Of a DNA stretch of 64,000 bases, positions 52,252 through 59,988 are shown in pieces. The notes beneath the pieces are model-generated. The model was given only the letters and a program-made list of their open reading frames with translations. It was not told the origin of the DNA and made no database searches. Numbering within the stretch: the first letter of the stretch is position 1; each line of letters starts with the position of its first letter. Made by a program: the position numbers and the translations under genes. The stretch covers positions 1,178,001-1,242,000 of the forward strand of contig NZ_JACCBN010000001.1 of assembly GCF_013409505.1 (NCBI RefSeq), given 5' to 3'. This DNA comes from Actinomycetospora corticicola (GTDB lineage: Bacteria; Actinomycetota; Actinomycetes; Mycobacteriales; Pseudonocardiaceae).

Positions 52252-53168
52252 GCGAGCACCACCAGCGTGACGACGAGCGACTGGGCGACGGCGAGCGGGA
52301 GCAGGACGACCCAGGAGAGCGTCGCGAACCGGGCCATCCGCAGCATCGGCACGGCGCGGCGCAGGGCCAGGAGCAGGCCGAGCACGACCACGAGCTTCAC
52401 CGCGAACCACAACACCGGCAGGCCGGGGAAGGGGTCGGGGCCGGTGATCGGCGGCGGTGCGCCTCCGCCGAGGAACAGGGGCACCGCCATCGCCGCGGCG
52501 GCGGTGAGCAGCATCCAGCGGCCGGCGAGCAGGAGCAGCCGGTCGAGCCCCGCGTGCTCGGCGGCGGCCCCGCCCGCGAGGTCGCGGCCCAGTGGCGCGG
52601 CGAACGGGCCCCAGAAGGCCATCGCGGCGACCGAGAGCAGGTAGAGCAGGAACGCCGCCGGCATCCAGACGACGTACCAGAGGTCCTGCTGGGCCGCGGC
52701 GATCGCGGTGGGGGAGAGCGACCCGGCGGCGATGGCCGGGGTGATGATCGCGAACATGTGCGGCAGCTCGTAGGCCAGGCCCAGCGGCAGGACGCGGTAG
52801 CCGCCGGCCAGGGTCGTGGCGGCGTTCGGCCCCCACCCGAACACCCACACCGCGAACCAGGCCACGACCTCCATCGCGTTGAACCACACGACGCCGACGT
52901 CGAGGTCGACCGGGGCCCGGTCGCCGAGCGGCACGACGGCGAGCGCGAGGACGGCCGCGACCGGCAGGGCGACGAGCCCGATCCGGGCGAGGGCCGGGTC
53001 GTCCGCGGGGGTGCGGCGGCGCTGGGTGCCCAGGAGCCGGAGGGTCTCGACGACGGGGGTGCTCGGGCGCTCCCCGGCCGTCACCGCCTTCGCGCCCGCG
53101 GCGAGCCCGGCGACGAGGACGAGGGCCGGGGCGAGGAGGACGAGGACGAGGAGCTCAGTGGTGCTGAT
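52248..53168 (-). CDS. nuoH: NADH-quinone oxidoreductase subunit H-like, probable AUC start
   Basis: Membrane subunit (306 aa from AUC) that in complex I links the quinone site to the pumping arm. Eight or so hydrophobic helices; the EVVAWFAVWVFGWGPN-type middle and LWFAVKLVVVLG near the end fit NuoH, but the peripheral-arm contact loops are shortened. The frame has no ATG, GTG or TTG between an in-frame TGA and GTG 53084. Starting there would lose a complete first helix (TTELLVLVLLAPALVLVAG). AGGAGG (53180-53175) lies 6 nt before ATC 53168-53166, so AUC initiation is proposed; GTG 53084 is the conservative alternative. Confidence 0.72.
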   Translation of the reverse strand: MSTTELLVLVLLAPALVLVAGLAAGAKAVTAGERPSTPVVETLRLLGTQRRRTPADDPALARIGLVALPVAAVLALAVVPLGDRAPVDLDVGVVWFNAMEVVAWFAVWVFGWGPNAATTLAGGYRVLPLGLAYELPHMFAIITPAIAAGSLSPTAIAAAQQDLWYVVWMPAAFLLYLLSVAAMAFWGPFAAPLGRDLAGGAAAEHAGLDRLLLLAGRWMLLTAAAAMAVPLFLGGGAPPPITGPDPFPGLPVLWFAVKLVVVLGLLLALRRAVPMLRMARFATLSWVVLLPLAVAQSLVVTLVVLA

Positions 53169-54153
53169 GGGTCACCTCCTCCGGCGTGTGGGCGGCGACC
53201 GGGCCGGCGCCGAGCGTGGTGTCGGGGTCCATCGCGGCGAGCGCGAGCCGGGCGGCCCCGAGCTCGAGCCCCACGAGCGCCCCCACCGCCTTCTCCGCCG
53301 TCGGGCGGACCGGCGGGGCGAGGCTGCCCCCGAGACCGCCCGCGAGGTTCGCCACCCGCTGCTCCAGCGTGCGCTCCTCGACCGGCCCACCCACGAGCGG
53401 GACCCCGCGGACGGCCCACCGCAGCGGGCGGTTCCGGCGCAGGCGCCGCCCGAAGGCGGTGAGGTCACCGGGGGCGGGGTCCTGGTCGCGGAGCCGGCGG
53501 GCGCGGACGGCGAGGTGGTCGGCGCCGAGCAGGCCGAACACGCGGGTGAGGATGTCGAGCCGGGTCCGGTCGGGCCCGAGGGGTGAGCGGCCGCGGCTGC
53601 CGGGACCGACGCTCGCCGGGACGTCGAGCACCTCGGCCCGGGCGTCGGTGATCAGGTCGCCCGCGAGCGTGGCGTGCACCACGAGCCCGGCCGGCCAGTG
53701 CGGGAGCACCGGCCCCAGCGCCACGTGCAGGGCGTCGAGGGCGAGCCCGTCGCGGTCGTAGAACGCGAGGTCGGCCATCTGGGCCTCGGGCCCCGTCCCT
53801 CCTGGCAGGAGAGCGTCGTTGCTGTCGTCGGGCGACAGCAACGACGCTTTCCTGCCATGCGGGTCGACGAGCGCCGCCGCCGCGTCGTCGAGCACCGACC
53901 GGACCACACCGGTCGTCGGGACGGTTGTGAGCACCCGCGGCGCCGGGACTCCTGCCCACACGGCACGCACCACTCCGCCCAGCCGCGGGCCCGGCGTCCC
54001 CAGCACGAGGACGACGTCGGTGTCGGCGGGGGAGTCCGCGACGGGCCACCGACGGCGGCCGAGCTCGGCCTCCACGGCGAGGCGCAGCGCGGGGTCGACG
54101 GTCGCGGGCGCGATCGTCAGGACGTGCGGGCGGCGGGCGACCAGCGACCCCAC
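53155..54153 (-). CDS. Degenerate NuoB-NuoD-like fusion (protein X of the nuo operon)
   Basis: A 332-residue soluble protein between nuoA and nuoH, where nuoB, C and D usually lie. Residues about 25-110 resemble NuoB (ADTDVVLVLGTPGPRLGGVVRAVW and PAPRVL recall the NuoB strand-helix before its cluster) but lack the cluster cysteines. Residues about 145-190 (DALHVALGPVLPHWPAGLVV) resemble the NuoD start LxLGPxHPxxxG with the invariant residues altered. Between the halves is an in-frame repeat copy (53804-53856). No FeS, FMN or quinone-site motif is visible. GTG 54153 has GAGG upstream. Whether it caps the membrane arm as a redox-silent adapter is inference. Confidence 0.6.
   Translation of the reverse strand: MGSLVARRPHVLTIAPATVDPALRLAVEAELGRRRWPVADSPADTDVVLVLGTPGPRLGGVVRAVWAGVPAPRVLTTVPTTGVVRSVLDDAAAALVDPHGRKASLLSPDDSNDALLPGGTGPEAQMADLAFYDRDGLALDALHVALGPVLPHWPAGLVVHATLAGDLITDARAEVLDVPASVGPGSRGRSPLGPDRTRLDILTRVFGLLGADHLAVRARRLRDQDPAPGDLTAFGRRLRRNRPLRWAVRGVPLVGGPVEERTLEQRVANLAGGLGGSLAPPVRPTAEKAVGALVGLELGAARLALAAMDPDTTLGAGPVAAHTPEEVTHQHH
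53804..53856. repeat. Copy D: 24-bp stem hairpin of the GGCAGGAAAGC family, in frame inside gene X
   Basis: Two opposed copies of the repeat core flank a 5-nt loop (TCGGG), with a single mismatch in the stem. On the minus strand it encodes about GRKASLLSPDDSNDALLPG, inserted between the two halves of the NuoB/NuoD-like protein without breaking the frame. Confidence 0.8.
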
Positions 54154-54158
54154 GGACC

Positions 54159-54518
54159 TCAGGACCACCGGAAGGCGCCCTCCCGCCAGGCGTAGCCGAC
54201 CCCGACCAGCAGGATCCCGAGGAACACGAACATCTCCACGGCCGCGCCCGTCCCGGTCCGCGCCACGACGAGCGTCCACGGGTACATGAAGAGCATCTCC
54301 ATGTCGAAGGCCAGGAAGACCAGCGCGAGCGTCGGCCACCGGACGTGCCAGCGGGAGACGGCGTGCTCCGTCACCGGCATCCCGCCGGCGTGCGGGGCGG
54401 CGACGAGCGGGCGACGCACCCCGGCGGCCGCCCGGACCAACCACGACACCGCGACGACGATCCCGACCCCGACGAGGGCTGCCCCGCCGACGACGGCGAG
54501 CGCCACGAACGGGTTCAC
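54159..54518 (-). CDS. nuoA: NADH-quinone oxidoreductase subunit A-like
   Basis: Three-helix subunit (119 aa). The diagnostic FDMEMLFMYPW motif (normally FDVEVVFLYPW) in helix 2 and the C-terminal GVGYAWREGAFRW are present. GTG 54518 overlaps the copA stop by 4 bp, so nuoA translation is coupled to the copper ATPase. Confidence 0.88.
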   Translation of the reverse strand: MNPFVALAVVGGAALVGVGIVVAVSWLVRAAAGVRRPLVAAPHAGGMPVTEHAVSRWHVRWPTLALVFLAFDMEMLFMYPWTLVVARTGTGAAVEMFVFLGILLVGVGYAWREGAFRWS

Positions 54519-56713
54519 CGGAACCGCCGCAGCCGCAGGCTGTTGCCCACGACGAACACGCTGGAGAACGCCATCGCGGCGCCCGCGACCATCGGGTTGA
54601 GCAGCCCGAGAGCCGCCAGCGGGATGGCCGCGACGTTGTAGGCGAACGCCCAGAAGAGGTTGCCCCGGATCGTCGCGAGCGTGCGGCGGGCGAGCCGCAG
54701 CGCGTCCGGGACGGCGAGGAGGTCCTCGCGGACGAGGGTCACGTCGCCGGCCTCGATCGCCACGTCCGTCCCCGTGCCCATCGCGAGCCCGAGGTCGGCC
54801 CGGGCGAGCGCGGCGGCGTCGTTCACCCCGTCGCCCACCATCGCGACGGCGTGGCCCTCGGCCTGCAGCGCGGCGACGGCGTCGGCCTTCTGCTCCGGCA
54901 GCACACCCGCACGGACGTCGTCGATCCCCACGCTCGTCGCCACCGCCCGCGCGGCGGCCTCGTGGTCACCGGTGAGCAGCACCGGGCGCACCCCGAGCGC
55001 CCGCAGCGCCCGGACGGCGTCGGCGGAGGTCTCCCGCACGGTGTCGGTCACGGCGAGCACCGCCCGCGCGGCACCGTCCCAGCCCACGACGACGGCGGTG
55101 GCCCCGTCGGCCTGCGCGGCCTCGAGATGGGCGGTCAGTGCGGGTGAGAGCGGCATCCCGCGCTCGGCGAGCAGCGCGGGTCGGCCGACGAGCACCTCGG
55201 TACCGTCCACCGTCCCGCTCACCCCCAGCCCGTCGATCGTCCGTGCCTCCGTCGCGGCCGGCAGCGGGCCGTCCCGACGGCCCGCCTCCGCGATCGCCCG
55301 GGCGATCGGGTGCGTGGACCCGTCCTCCACCGCGGCCGCGTACCGCAGGGCGGTGTCGTCCACGTCCCCCACGACGCGCATCCGCCCCGTGGTGAGGGTG
55401 CCGGTCTTGTCGAGCACCACCGTGTCGACGCGCCGGGTGGACTCCAACACCTCCGGGCCACGCAGCAGGATGCCCAGCTGCGCCCCGCGGCCGGTGCCGA
55501 CCATGAGCGCGGTCGGCGTGGCCAGCCCCAGCGCGCACGGGCAGGCGATGATGAGGACGGCGACGGCCGCGGTGAAGGCCCCGCTCACGTCGCCGGCGAG
55601 CACGAGCCAGCCCACGAAGGTGGCGACGGCCATCAGCACGACGACGGGCACGAAGACGCCCGACACCCGGTCGGCCAGGCGCTGGATCTCCGCCTTGCCG
55701 TTCTGGGCATCGGCCACCCGTCGGGCGATCCGGGCGAGCTGGGTGTCCGCGCCGACCTTCGTGGCCCGCACCACCAGCCGCGAGCCCACCGCCACGCAGC
55801 CGCCCACCACGTCCGCCCCCGGCGCGACCTCGACCGGCACCGACTCCCCGGTCACGGTGCTCGCGTCGACCGCGCCCACGCCGGAGACGACGACGCCGTC
55901 GGTCGCCACGCGCTCGCCGGGCCGGACCACGAACTCGCTCCCGACGACGAGCCGCTCCACCGGCACCCGCGTCTCGGTGCCGTCGACCAGGAGCGCGACG
56001 TCCTTCGCGCCGAGGTCGAGCAGCGCCCGCAGCGCGGCACCCGCCCGGCGCTTGGCGCGGGCCTCGAAGAACCGGCCGGCGAGCACGAACGTGGTGACCG
56101 CGGCCGCGGTCTCCAGGTAGATGGCGTCCCCGGGGTCGGCGGTGAAGGACAGCGTGTGGGTCATCCCGGGCATCCCGGCGTCCCCGAACAGCAGCGCCCA
56201 CACCGACCACAGCAGGGCGGCCAGCGTGCCGAGCGAGATCAGGGTGTCCATCGTCGCCGTGCCGTGCCGCAGGTTCACGGCCGCGGCCCGGTGGAAGCGC
56301 CAACCGCCCCAGACGACCACGGGCGCGGCGAGCACCAGCGAGATCCACTGCCAGTCGACGAACTGCCAGGCCGGGGCCATCGCGAGGACCACGACCGGCA
56401 CGGACAGCGCCGCACTGACGAGCACGCGGTGCCGGAGCTCGTCGACCTCGCTCCCGTCGTGCCCGGCGTCGGGCTCCTCGCCTGCGGACGGCGGGGTGGC
56501 GCCGTAGCCGAGCTGCTCGACCGTCTCGACCAGCGTGCCGGTCGACATCCCGGCGGGGTGGTCGACGTGCGCGTTCTCGGTCGCGTAGTTGACGCTCGCC
56601 GTGACGCCCTCGAGGCGGTTCAGCTTCTTCTCGATACGCATCGCGCACGAGGCGCACGTCATCCCGGAGATGGCGAGCTGGGTGCTCGCGCGGCCGTCGA
56701 GGGCGGGCGTCAT
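54515..56713 (-). CDS. copA: Copper-exporting P1B-type ATPase
   Basis: Cu(I)-pumping ATPase (732 aa). N-terminal heavy-metal domain with GMTCASC (Cys20, Cys23), the transmembrane Cys-Pro-Cys at 391-393, actuator TGES, phosphorylation site DKTGTLT with Asp435, nucleotide-domain His-Pro (STHPIARAI) and GDGVNDAAAL. The gene is divergent from csoR across a copper-repressor operator. Its stop overlaps nuoA. ATG 56713 is chosen; GTG 56722 is also possible. Confidence 0.95.
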   Translation of the reverse strand: MTPALDGRASTQLAISGMTCASCAMRIEKKLNRLEGVTASVNYATENAHVDHPAGMSTGTLVETVEQLGYGATPPSAGEEPDAGHDGSEVDELRHRVLVSAALSVPVVVLAMAPAWQFVDWQWISLVLAAPVVVWGGWRFHRAAAVNLRHGTATMDTLISLGTLAALLWSVWALLFGDAGMPGMTHTLSFTADPGDAIYLETAAAVTTFVLAGRFFEARAKRRAGAALRALLDLGAKDVALLVDGTETRVPVERLVVGSEFVVRPGERVATDGVVVSGVGAVDASTVTGESVPVEVAPGADVVGGCVAVGSRLVVRATKVGADTQLARIARRVADAQNGKAEIQRLADRVSGVFVPVVVLMAVATFVGWLVLAGDVSGAFTAAVAVLIIACPCALGLATPTALMVGTGRGAQLGILLRGPEVLESTRRVDTVVLDKTGTLTTGRMRVVGDVDDTALRYAAAVEDGSTHPIARAIAEAGRRDGPLPAATEARTIDGLGVSGTVDGTEVLVGRPALLAERGMPLSPALTAHLEAAQADGATAVVVGWDGAARAVLAVTDTVRETSADAVRALRALGVRPVLLTGDHEAAARAVATSVGIDDVRAGVLPEQKADAVAALQAEGHAVAMVGDGVNDAAALARADLGLAMGTGTDVAIEAGDVTLVREDLLAVPDALRLARRTLATIRGNLFWAFAYNVAAIPLAALGLLNPMVAGAAMAFSSVFVVGNSLRLRRFR

Positions 56714-56730
56714 CGTCTCCACGTCTCCAG

Positions 56731-56786
56731 GGATACCCCCAGGGGGTACCGGCGTCAATCCTCGTAGGGATACCCCACCCCGGTAT
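56731..56786. promoter_or_regulatory. CsoR operator pair between copA and csoR
   Basis: Two GC-rich inverted elements: GGATACCCCCAGGGGGTACC (56731-56750) and GGGATACCCCACCCCGGTAT (56768-56787). Such ATACCCCC/GGGGGTAT dyads are typical CsoR sites. The second overlaps the TATGAT -10 of csoR (56784-56789). Copper binding to CsoR should release both promoters. Confidence 0.8.
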
Positions 56787-56796
56787 GATGACACCC

Positions 56797-57090
56797 GTGA
56801 GCGAGCACCAGCACGGCTACTCCCCGCACAAGGACGCCCACCTGCGTCGCCTCAAGCGTGTCGAGGGGCAGGTGCGGGGGATCGCGCGGATGGTCGAGGA
56901 GGACAAGTACTGCATCGACGTCCTCACGCAGGTCAGTGCGGTGACCGGGGCCCTGCAGAACCTCGCGCTCGCGCTCCTCGAGGAGCACATGGGCTCCTGC
57001 GTGGTCGACGCCGCGAAGGCGGGCGACGAGGAGGCGAAGGAGAAGGTCGCCGAGGCCTCGGCCGCGATCGCGCGGCTCGTGCGGTCCTGA
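56797..57090 (+). CDS. csoR: Copper-sensing repressor CsoR
   Basis: All-helical DUF156 repressor (97 aa from this start). The Cu(I) ligands are readable as Cys39 (DKYCIDVL), His64 and Cys68 (EEHMGSC). DNA contacts come from the conserved RRLKRVEGQVRGI helix. TATGAT ends 7 nt before GTG 56797, giving a leaderless start; ATGs at 56785 and 56788 lie inside that box and are less likely. Together with copA it forms the copper switch. Confidence 0.92.
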   Translation: MSEHQHGYSPHKDAHLRRLKRVEGQVRGIARMVEEDKYCIDVLTQVSAVTGALQNLALALLEEHMGSCVVDAAKAGDEEAKEKVAEASAAIARLVRS

Positions 57091-57454
57091 CGGCGGTCCC
57101 TCCCGGACGAGGTGACCCCGCCGCCCCGGGGGGAGGGGCGACGGGGTCGGTGCGGTCCACTCGGGGGGCGAGGGACCGGCGCGCAGGACTGTCCCATCTT
57201 CACCTAGTTGCACGCAATGTGAGCAACCCCGCGCCGCGCGCGCCGAACCGACGGGCTGCGGGCCGCCCGGGTCCCGGTGCACGCGGGGTGCCGCCGGCCG
57301 CGACCCGGACATGACCGACGCCACGCCCTGCCCGCGCCCCGCGCGGATGCCTCCGACCGGCCGCGGTGTTGGACAGGATGCCGCTCCGACACCGTTCCGA
57401 GACCGGGACCCGGGGCGGCGGATCCGGGCAACGGCGCCCGGGGAGGAGGACGTC
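57091..57454. other. 364-bp gap between csoR and DUF3099 gene
   Basis: No supported coding region. It contains the csoR terminator (57114-57148) and the TTGCACGCAA palindrome (57208-57217), related to 18840-18851. A frame open from 57311 is low-complexity and is not supported; the promoter of the DUF3099 gene was not located. Confidence 0.6.
57114..57148 (+). terminator. Terminator stem-loop after csoR
   Basis: GACCCCGCCGCCCC (57114-57127) pairs with GGGGCGACGGGGTC (57135-57148) with one mismatch around a 7-nt loop. Twenty-three bases after the csoR stop. Confidence 0.7.
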
Positions 57455-57823
57455 GTGGGATGTCGTCAGGCACCCTTACTCATCACCGACGCGGCGGTCT
57501 CGTTCGAGCAGGAGTTCGCCGCCCGTCGTCGTCGCTACTCGTGGATCATGGCGATGCGCATCCCGTGCCTCGTGCTCGCCGGGGTCTTCGGCATCGCCTT
57601 CGGCTGGACCTGGGTGGCGGTCGCGCTGATCGTCGCCTCGGTACCCCTGCCGTGGATCGCGGTCCTCATCGCCAACGACGCGCCGCCGCGCCGGGCCGAG
57701 CAGCCCGCCCGGTTCCGCGCCGACCACCGGGAGCACCAGCTCGAGGTCTCGACGCACGAGGTCATCGAGCCGACCGAGATCGTCGGTGCCCCGGTGGACG
57801 ACGAGTACCACCGCGCGGCCTGA
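57455..57823 (+). CDS. DUF3099 family membrane protein
   Basis: A 122-residue protein of the actinobacterial DUF3099 family: LLITDAAVSFEQEF, then an Arg-rich stretch (ARRRRYSWIMAMRIP) and two hydrophobic segments (CLVLAGVFGIAFGW and ALIVASVPLPWIAVLIAND), ending in a polar tail. Function unknown. GTG 57455 is chosen because GGAGGAGG lies 7 nt upstream; the frame is open further back but is Pro-rich there. Confidence 0.83.
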   Translation: MGCRQAPLLITDAAVSFEQEFAARRRRYSWIMAMRIPCLVLAGVFGIAFGWTWVAVALIVASVPLPWIAVLIANDAPPRRAEQPARFRADHREHQLEVSTHEVIEPTEIVGAPVDDEYHRAA

Positions 57824-57831
57824 GCACCGCC

Positions 57832-57845
57832 TTCCCGACGACGGG
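57832..57845. repeat. TTCCCGACGACGGG in a convergent gap
   Basis: 14-nt member of the recurring 15-mer family, filling half of the 27-bp gap between the convergent genes at 57823 and 57851. Confidence 0.55.
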
Positions 57846-57850
57846 CCGGG

Positions 57851-58186
57851 TCAGCCCAGCGCGGCGACCCGCGCCCGCAGCTCCGCCGCGAGGTTCTCCA
57901 CGCCGCCGAAGCGCCGGTCGACGATGAGCTGTCCGAGGCAGGACAGCAGGACGGCGGGCCACTCGACGAGGCCGAGGAAGCCGGCGCCCACGAAGAGCGC
58001 GTAGAGCAGCAGGCTCTCCGGCTCCGGCACGTGCGCCGCGATCCACGCCCGGACCGCCGCGTCGTCGCCGCGGTCGAGGGCGGCGAGCAGGTCCGGGGCG
58101 TGCAGCGGGTCGCCGTGCTTCTCCGGCGGGAGGGCCGGTGCCGCCTCGGGACCCGTCGGGACGCTGGTGAGCACGCGGTCTGCCAT
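57851..58186 (-). CDS. Hypothetical protein, 111 aa
   Basis: Unrecognised. A polar N-terminal half (PEKHGDPLHAPDLLAALDRG) is followed by a hydrophobic helix (ESLLLYALFVGAGFLGLVEW) and an amphipathic C-terminus. Perhaps a small membrane-associated protein. TAGCGT (58199-58194) ends 7 nt before ATG 58186, supporting the start as leaderless. Confidence 0.6.
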   Translation of the reverse strand: MADRVLTSVPTGPEAAPALPPEKHGDPLHAPDLLAALDRGDDAAVRAWIAAHVPEPESLLLYALFVGAGFLGLVEWPAVLLSCLGQLIVDRRFGGVENLAAELRARVAALG

Positions 58187-58312
58187 CGCTCCGACGCTAC
58201 CCGCCGTTCATGCTCCTGTCGCCGGATCGCTGTCCGTCGGAGGTCGCGCCCATCGGGTGACCCCTTTGCCGGACATCGGGCGACGACGAAAGGGGGGTCG
58301 GAAACCCGGAGC

Positions 58313-58651
58313 GTGATCAGTAAGACTGCCTACGTGAATGCCGAAGCTTCCGACCGGGCCGTCGCACACGAGTGCGAGGGGCTCGAGGACCTCGGGGCAG
58401 CCGTCCTGGCGCAGGCCGAGGGCTGGATCGAGAACGGGGTCGGCGAGGACGTCGGGCTGGCCCTCGTGCAGAACGCCCTGCCGTTGATCGAGGACACCGG
58501 CCACCTCACCCGCCTGCAGCGACGCTCGCACGCCCAGGTGCTGCTGGGGTTGCTCCTGCTGCTCGACGACCCGATGGCCGGGGGGATCGCGACCGAGCTC
58601 GTCGAGCTCCTGCACGGCGCGGCCACGGAGGCACGCGTCCTCGCGAGCTAG
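58313..58651 (+). CDS. Hypothetical helical protein, 112 aa
   Basis: Unrecognised. Predominantly helical and acidic, with a Leu-rich segment (QVLLGLLLLLDDP) near residues 78-91. GTG 58313 or GTG 58334 could start it. The 3' end overlaps the convergent CoA-transferase gene by 4 bp. Confidence 0.5.
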   Translation: MISKTAYVNAEASDRAVAHECEGLEDLGAAVLAQAEGWIENGVGEDVGLALVQNALPLIEDTGHLTRLQRRSHAQVLLGLLLLLDDPMAGGIATELVELLHGAATEARVLAS

Positions 58652-59838
58652 TCGGGCCAGAGCGGACGCAGCGCCCGCCGTCGCTCCCCACGGTCCAGGC
58701 CGCGCAGGTCGGCCACCCCGTGCTCGGTGACCACGACGTCGACGTCGTGGCTCGCCGTCGTCACCGGCCGCGACAGCCGTTCGACCATCGTGGGGACGCC
58801 GCGGTGCGTGCTGGCCAGGGCGATCACGGAGAGACCGTGGCGCGACCGGGTGGCGGCCGCGGCGTAGTCCGGGTGCCCGCCGATCCCGCCGACGATCGCG
58901 GACGCCGGGCCCTCGACGTTGACCTGACCGTCGCGGTCGATCTCCACGGCCGTGTTGACCGCGACGAGGGGTGGGTCGGCGGCGAGCCGGTTCGGGTCGT
59001 GGGTGACCTCGACGCCGTGGAGCACGGGGCGGCCCGCGCGACCGTGCTCGTCGGCCCACCCGTACAGCCGGGGGGTGCCGACGAGGTAGGTGGCGGTCGG
59101 GGTCGAGGCGAGCAGGCCCGCCTCGTCGAGGTCCACCACGGGGTCGCCGAGCAGGCCGGAGTCGGCGTGCACGGGGCGACCGCGGTCCAGGATGCCCCGC
59201 ACCACGGCCTGGCCGAGCTGGCCGGGCGCCCACTGGACCCGGGCGTCGTCGGGGAGCAGCCCCGCGACGAGCTCGCCGATGCGGCGGTGCTCCGGGCTCG
59301 GCTCGGGGGCCACCGGCACGACGGCCGGACCGTCCGACGCGTGCCCGATCACGAAGGTCTGGTCCTCCGGCAGCGGTGGACCCGACGCGGCGCGGGGGAG
59401 CGCGTCGTCGAGCACGACCGCGAGCGGCACCCCGGCGTCGATCGCGACCCGCATCCACGAGACCTCGCTGCCGAGCACCGGCCCGTAGGGTCCCGGCGCC
59501 GCGGACACCACGAGGAGGTCCGGGCGCAGCGGTCCCGCGAGGAGCGCGGGCATCGCCGACAGGCGCGCCGGGACGGCCCGGACATGCCCCTGCGACACCC
59601 CCGCACGCAGCCCCCAGCCCGGCATGACCGTGCGGGCGTCGGCGAAGGCGGCGAGGTCGAGGCCCTCCACGGGCGCCGGCATCCACCCGAGCACGAGCCG
59701 CAGGTCCCCCCGCTCGCGTGCGATCCCGCCGAGCGCGGGGAACGCCGCGCGCGGGGTCCCGCACCCGTCGGCCACCGCGATCCGCGCCCCCGGCCGCATC
59801 AACGAGGACAGGGCCCGCGTGTCGATCTCCGCGTTCAC
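58648..59838 (-). CDS. Acetyl-CoA hydrolase/transferase family CoA-transferase
   Basis: Class I CoA-transferase of the 4-hydroxybutyrate / acetyl-CoA hydrolase type (396 aa). The IGGHPDYAAAA glycine loop is diagnostic. The catalytic Glu is likely that in VNTAVEIDRDGQVN. It would exchange CoA between acetyl-CoA and another carboxylate. GTG 59838 has GAGGAG about 8 nt upstream. No obvious pathway partner adjoins it. Confidence 0.85.
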   Translation of the reverse strand: MNAEIDTRALSSLMRPGARIAVADGCGTPRAAFPALGGIARERGDLRLVLGWMPAPVEGLDLAAFADARTVMPGWGLRAGVSQGHVRAVPARLSAMPALLAGPLRPDLLVVSAAPGPYGPVLGSEVSWMRVAIDAGVPLAVVLDDALPRAASGPPLPEDQTFVIGHASDGPAVVPVAPEPSPEHRRIGELVAGLLPDDARVQWAPGQLGQAVVRGILDRGRPVHADSGLLGDPVVDLDEAGLLASTPTATYLVGTPRLYGWADEHGRAGRPVLHGVEVTHDPNRLAADPPLVAVNTAVEIDRDGQVNVEGPASAIVGGIGGHPDYAAAATRSRHGLSVIALASTHRGVPTMVERLSRPVTTASHDVDVVVTEHGVADLRGLDRGERRRALRPLWPD

Positions 59839-59988
59839 GTTCGGTACTCCTCGGACGGGGTGGTGGAGGGCGCAGGGTGATCATGCCGGACGGGCCGACG
59901 GGTCCCCGGGTGGTCGTTGGGACACCTGTGGGTGACGGGGTGTTTCGCGGCCCCGGTCCGGCCGCCGGGATTCCTAGCGTGCGCCCGC

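Noticed and set aside
57311..57454. Longer N-terminus for the DUF3099 protein
   Set aside because: Pro/Arg-rich, without a ribosome site; the GTG at 57455 has GGAGGAGG at 7 nt and begins at the family's conserved opening.
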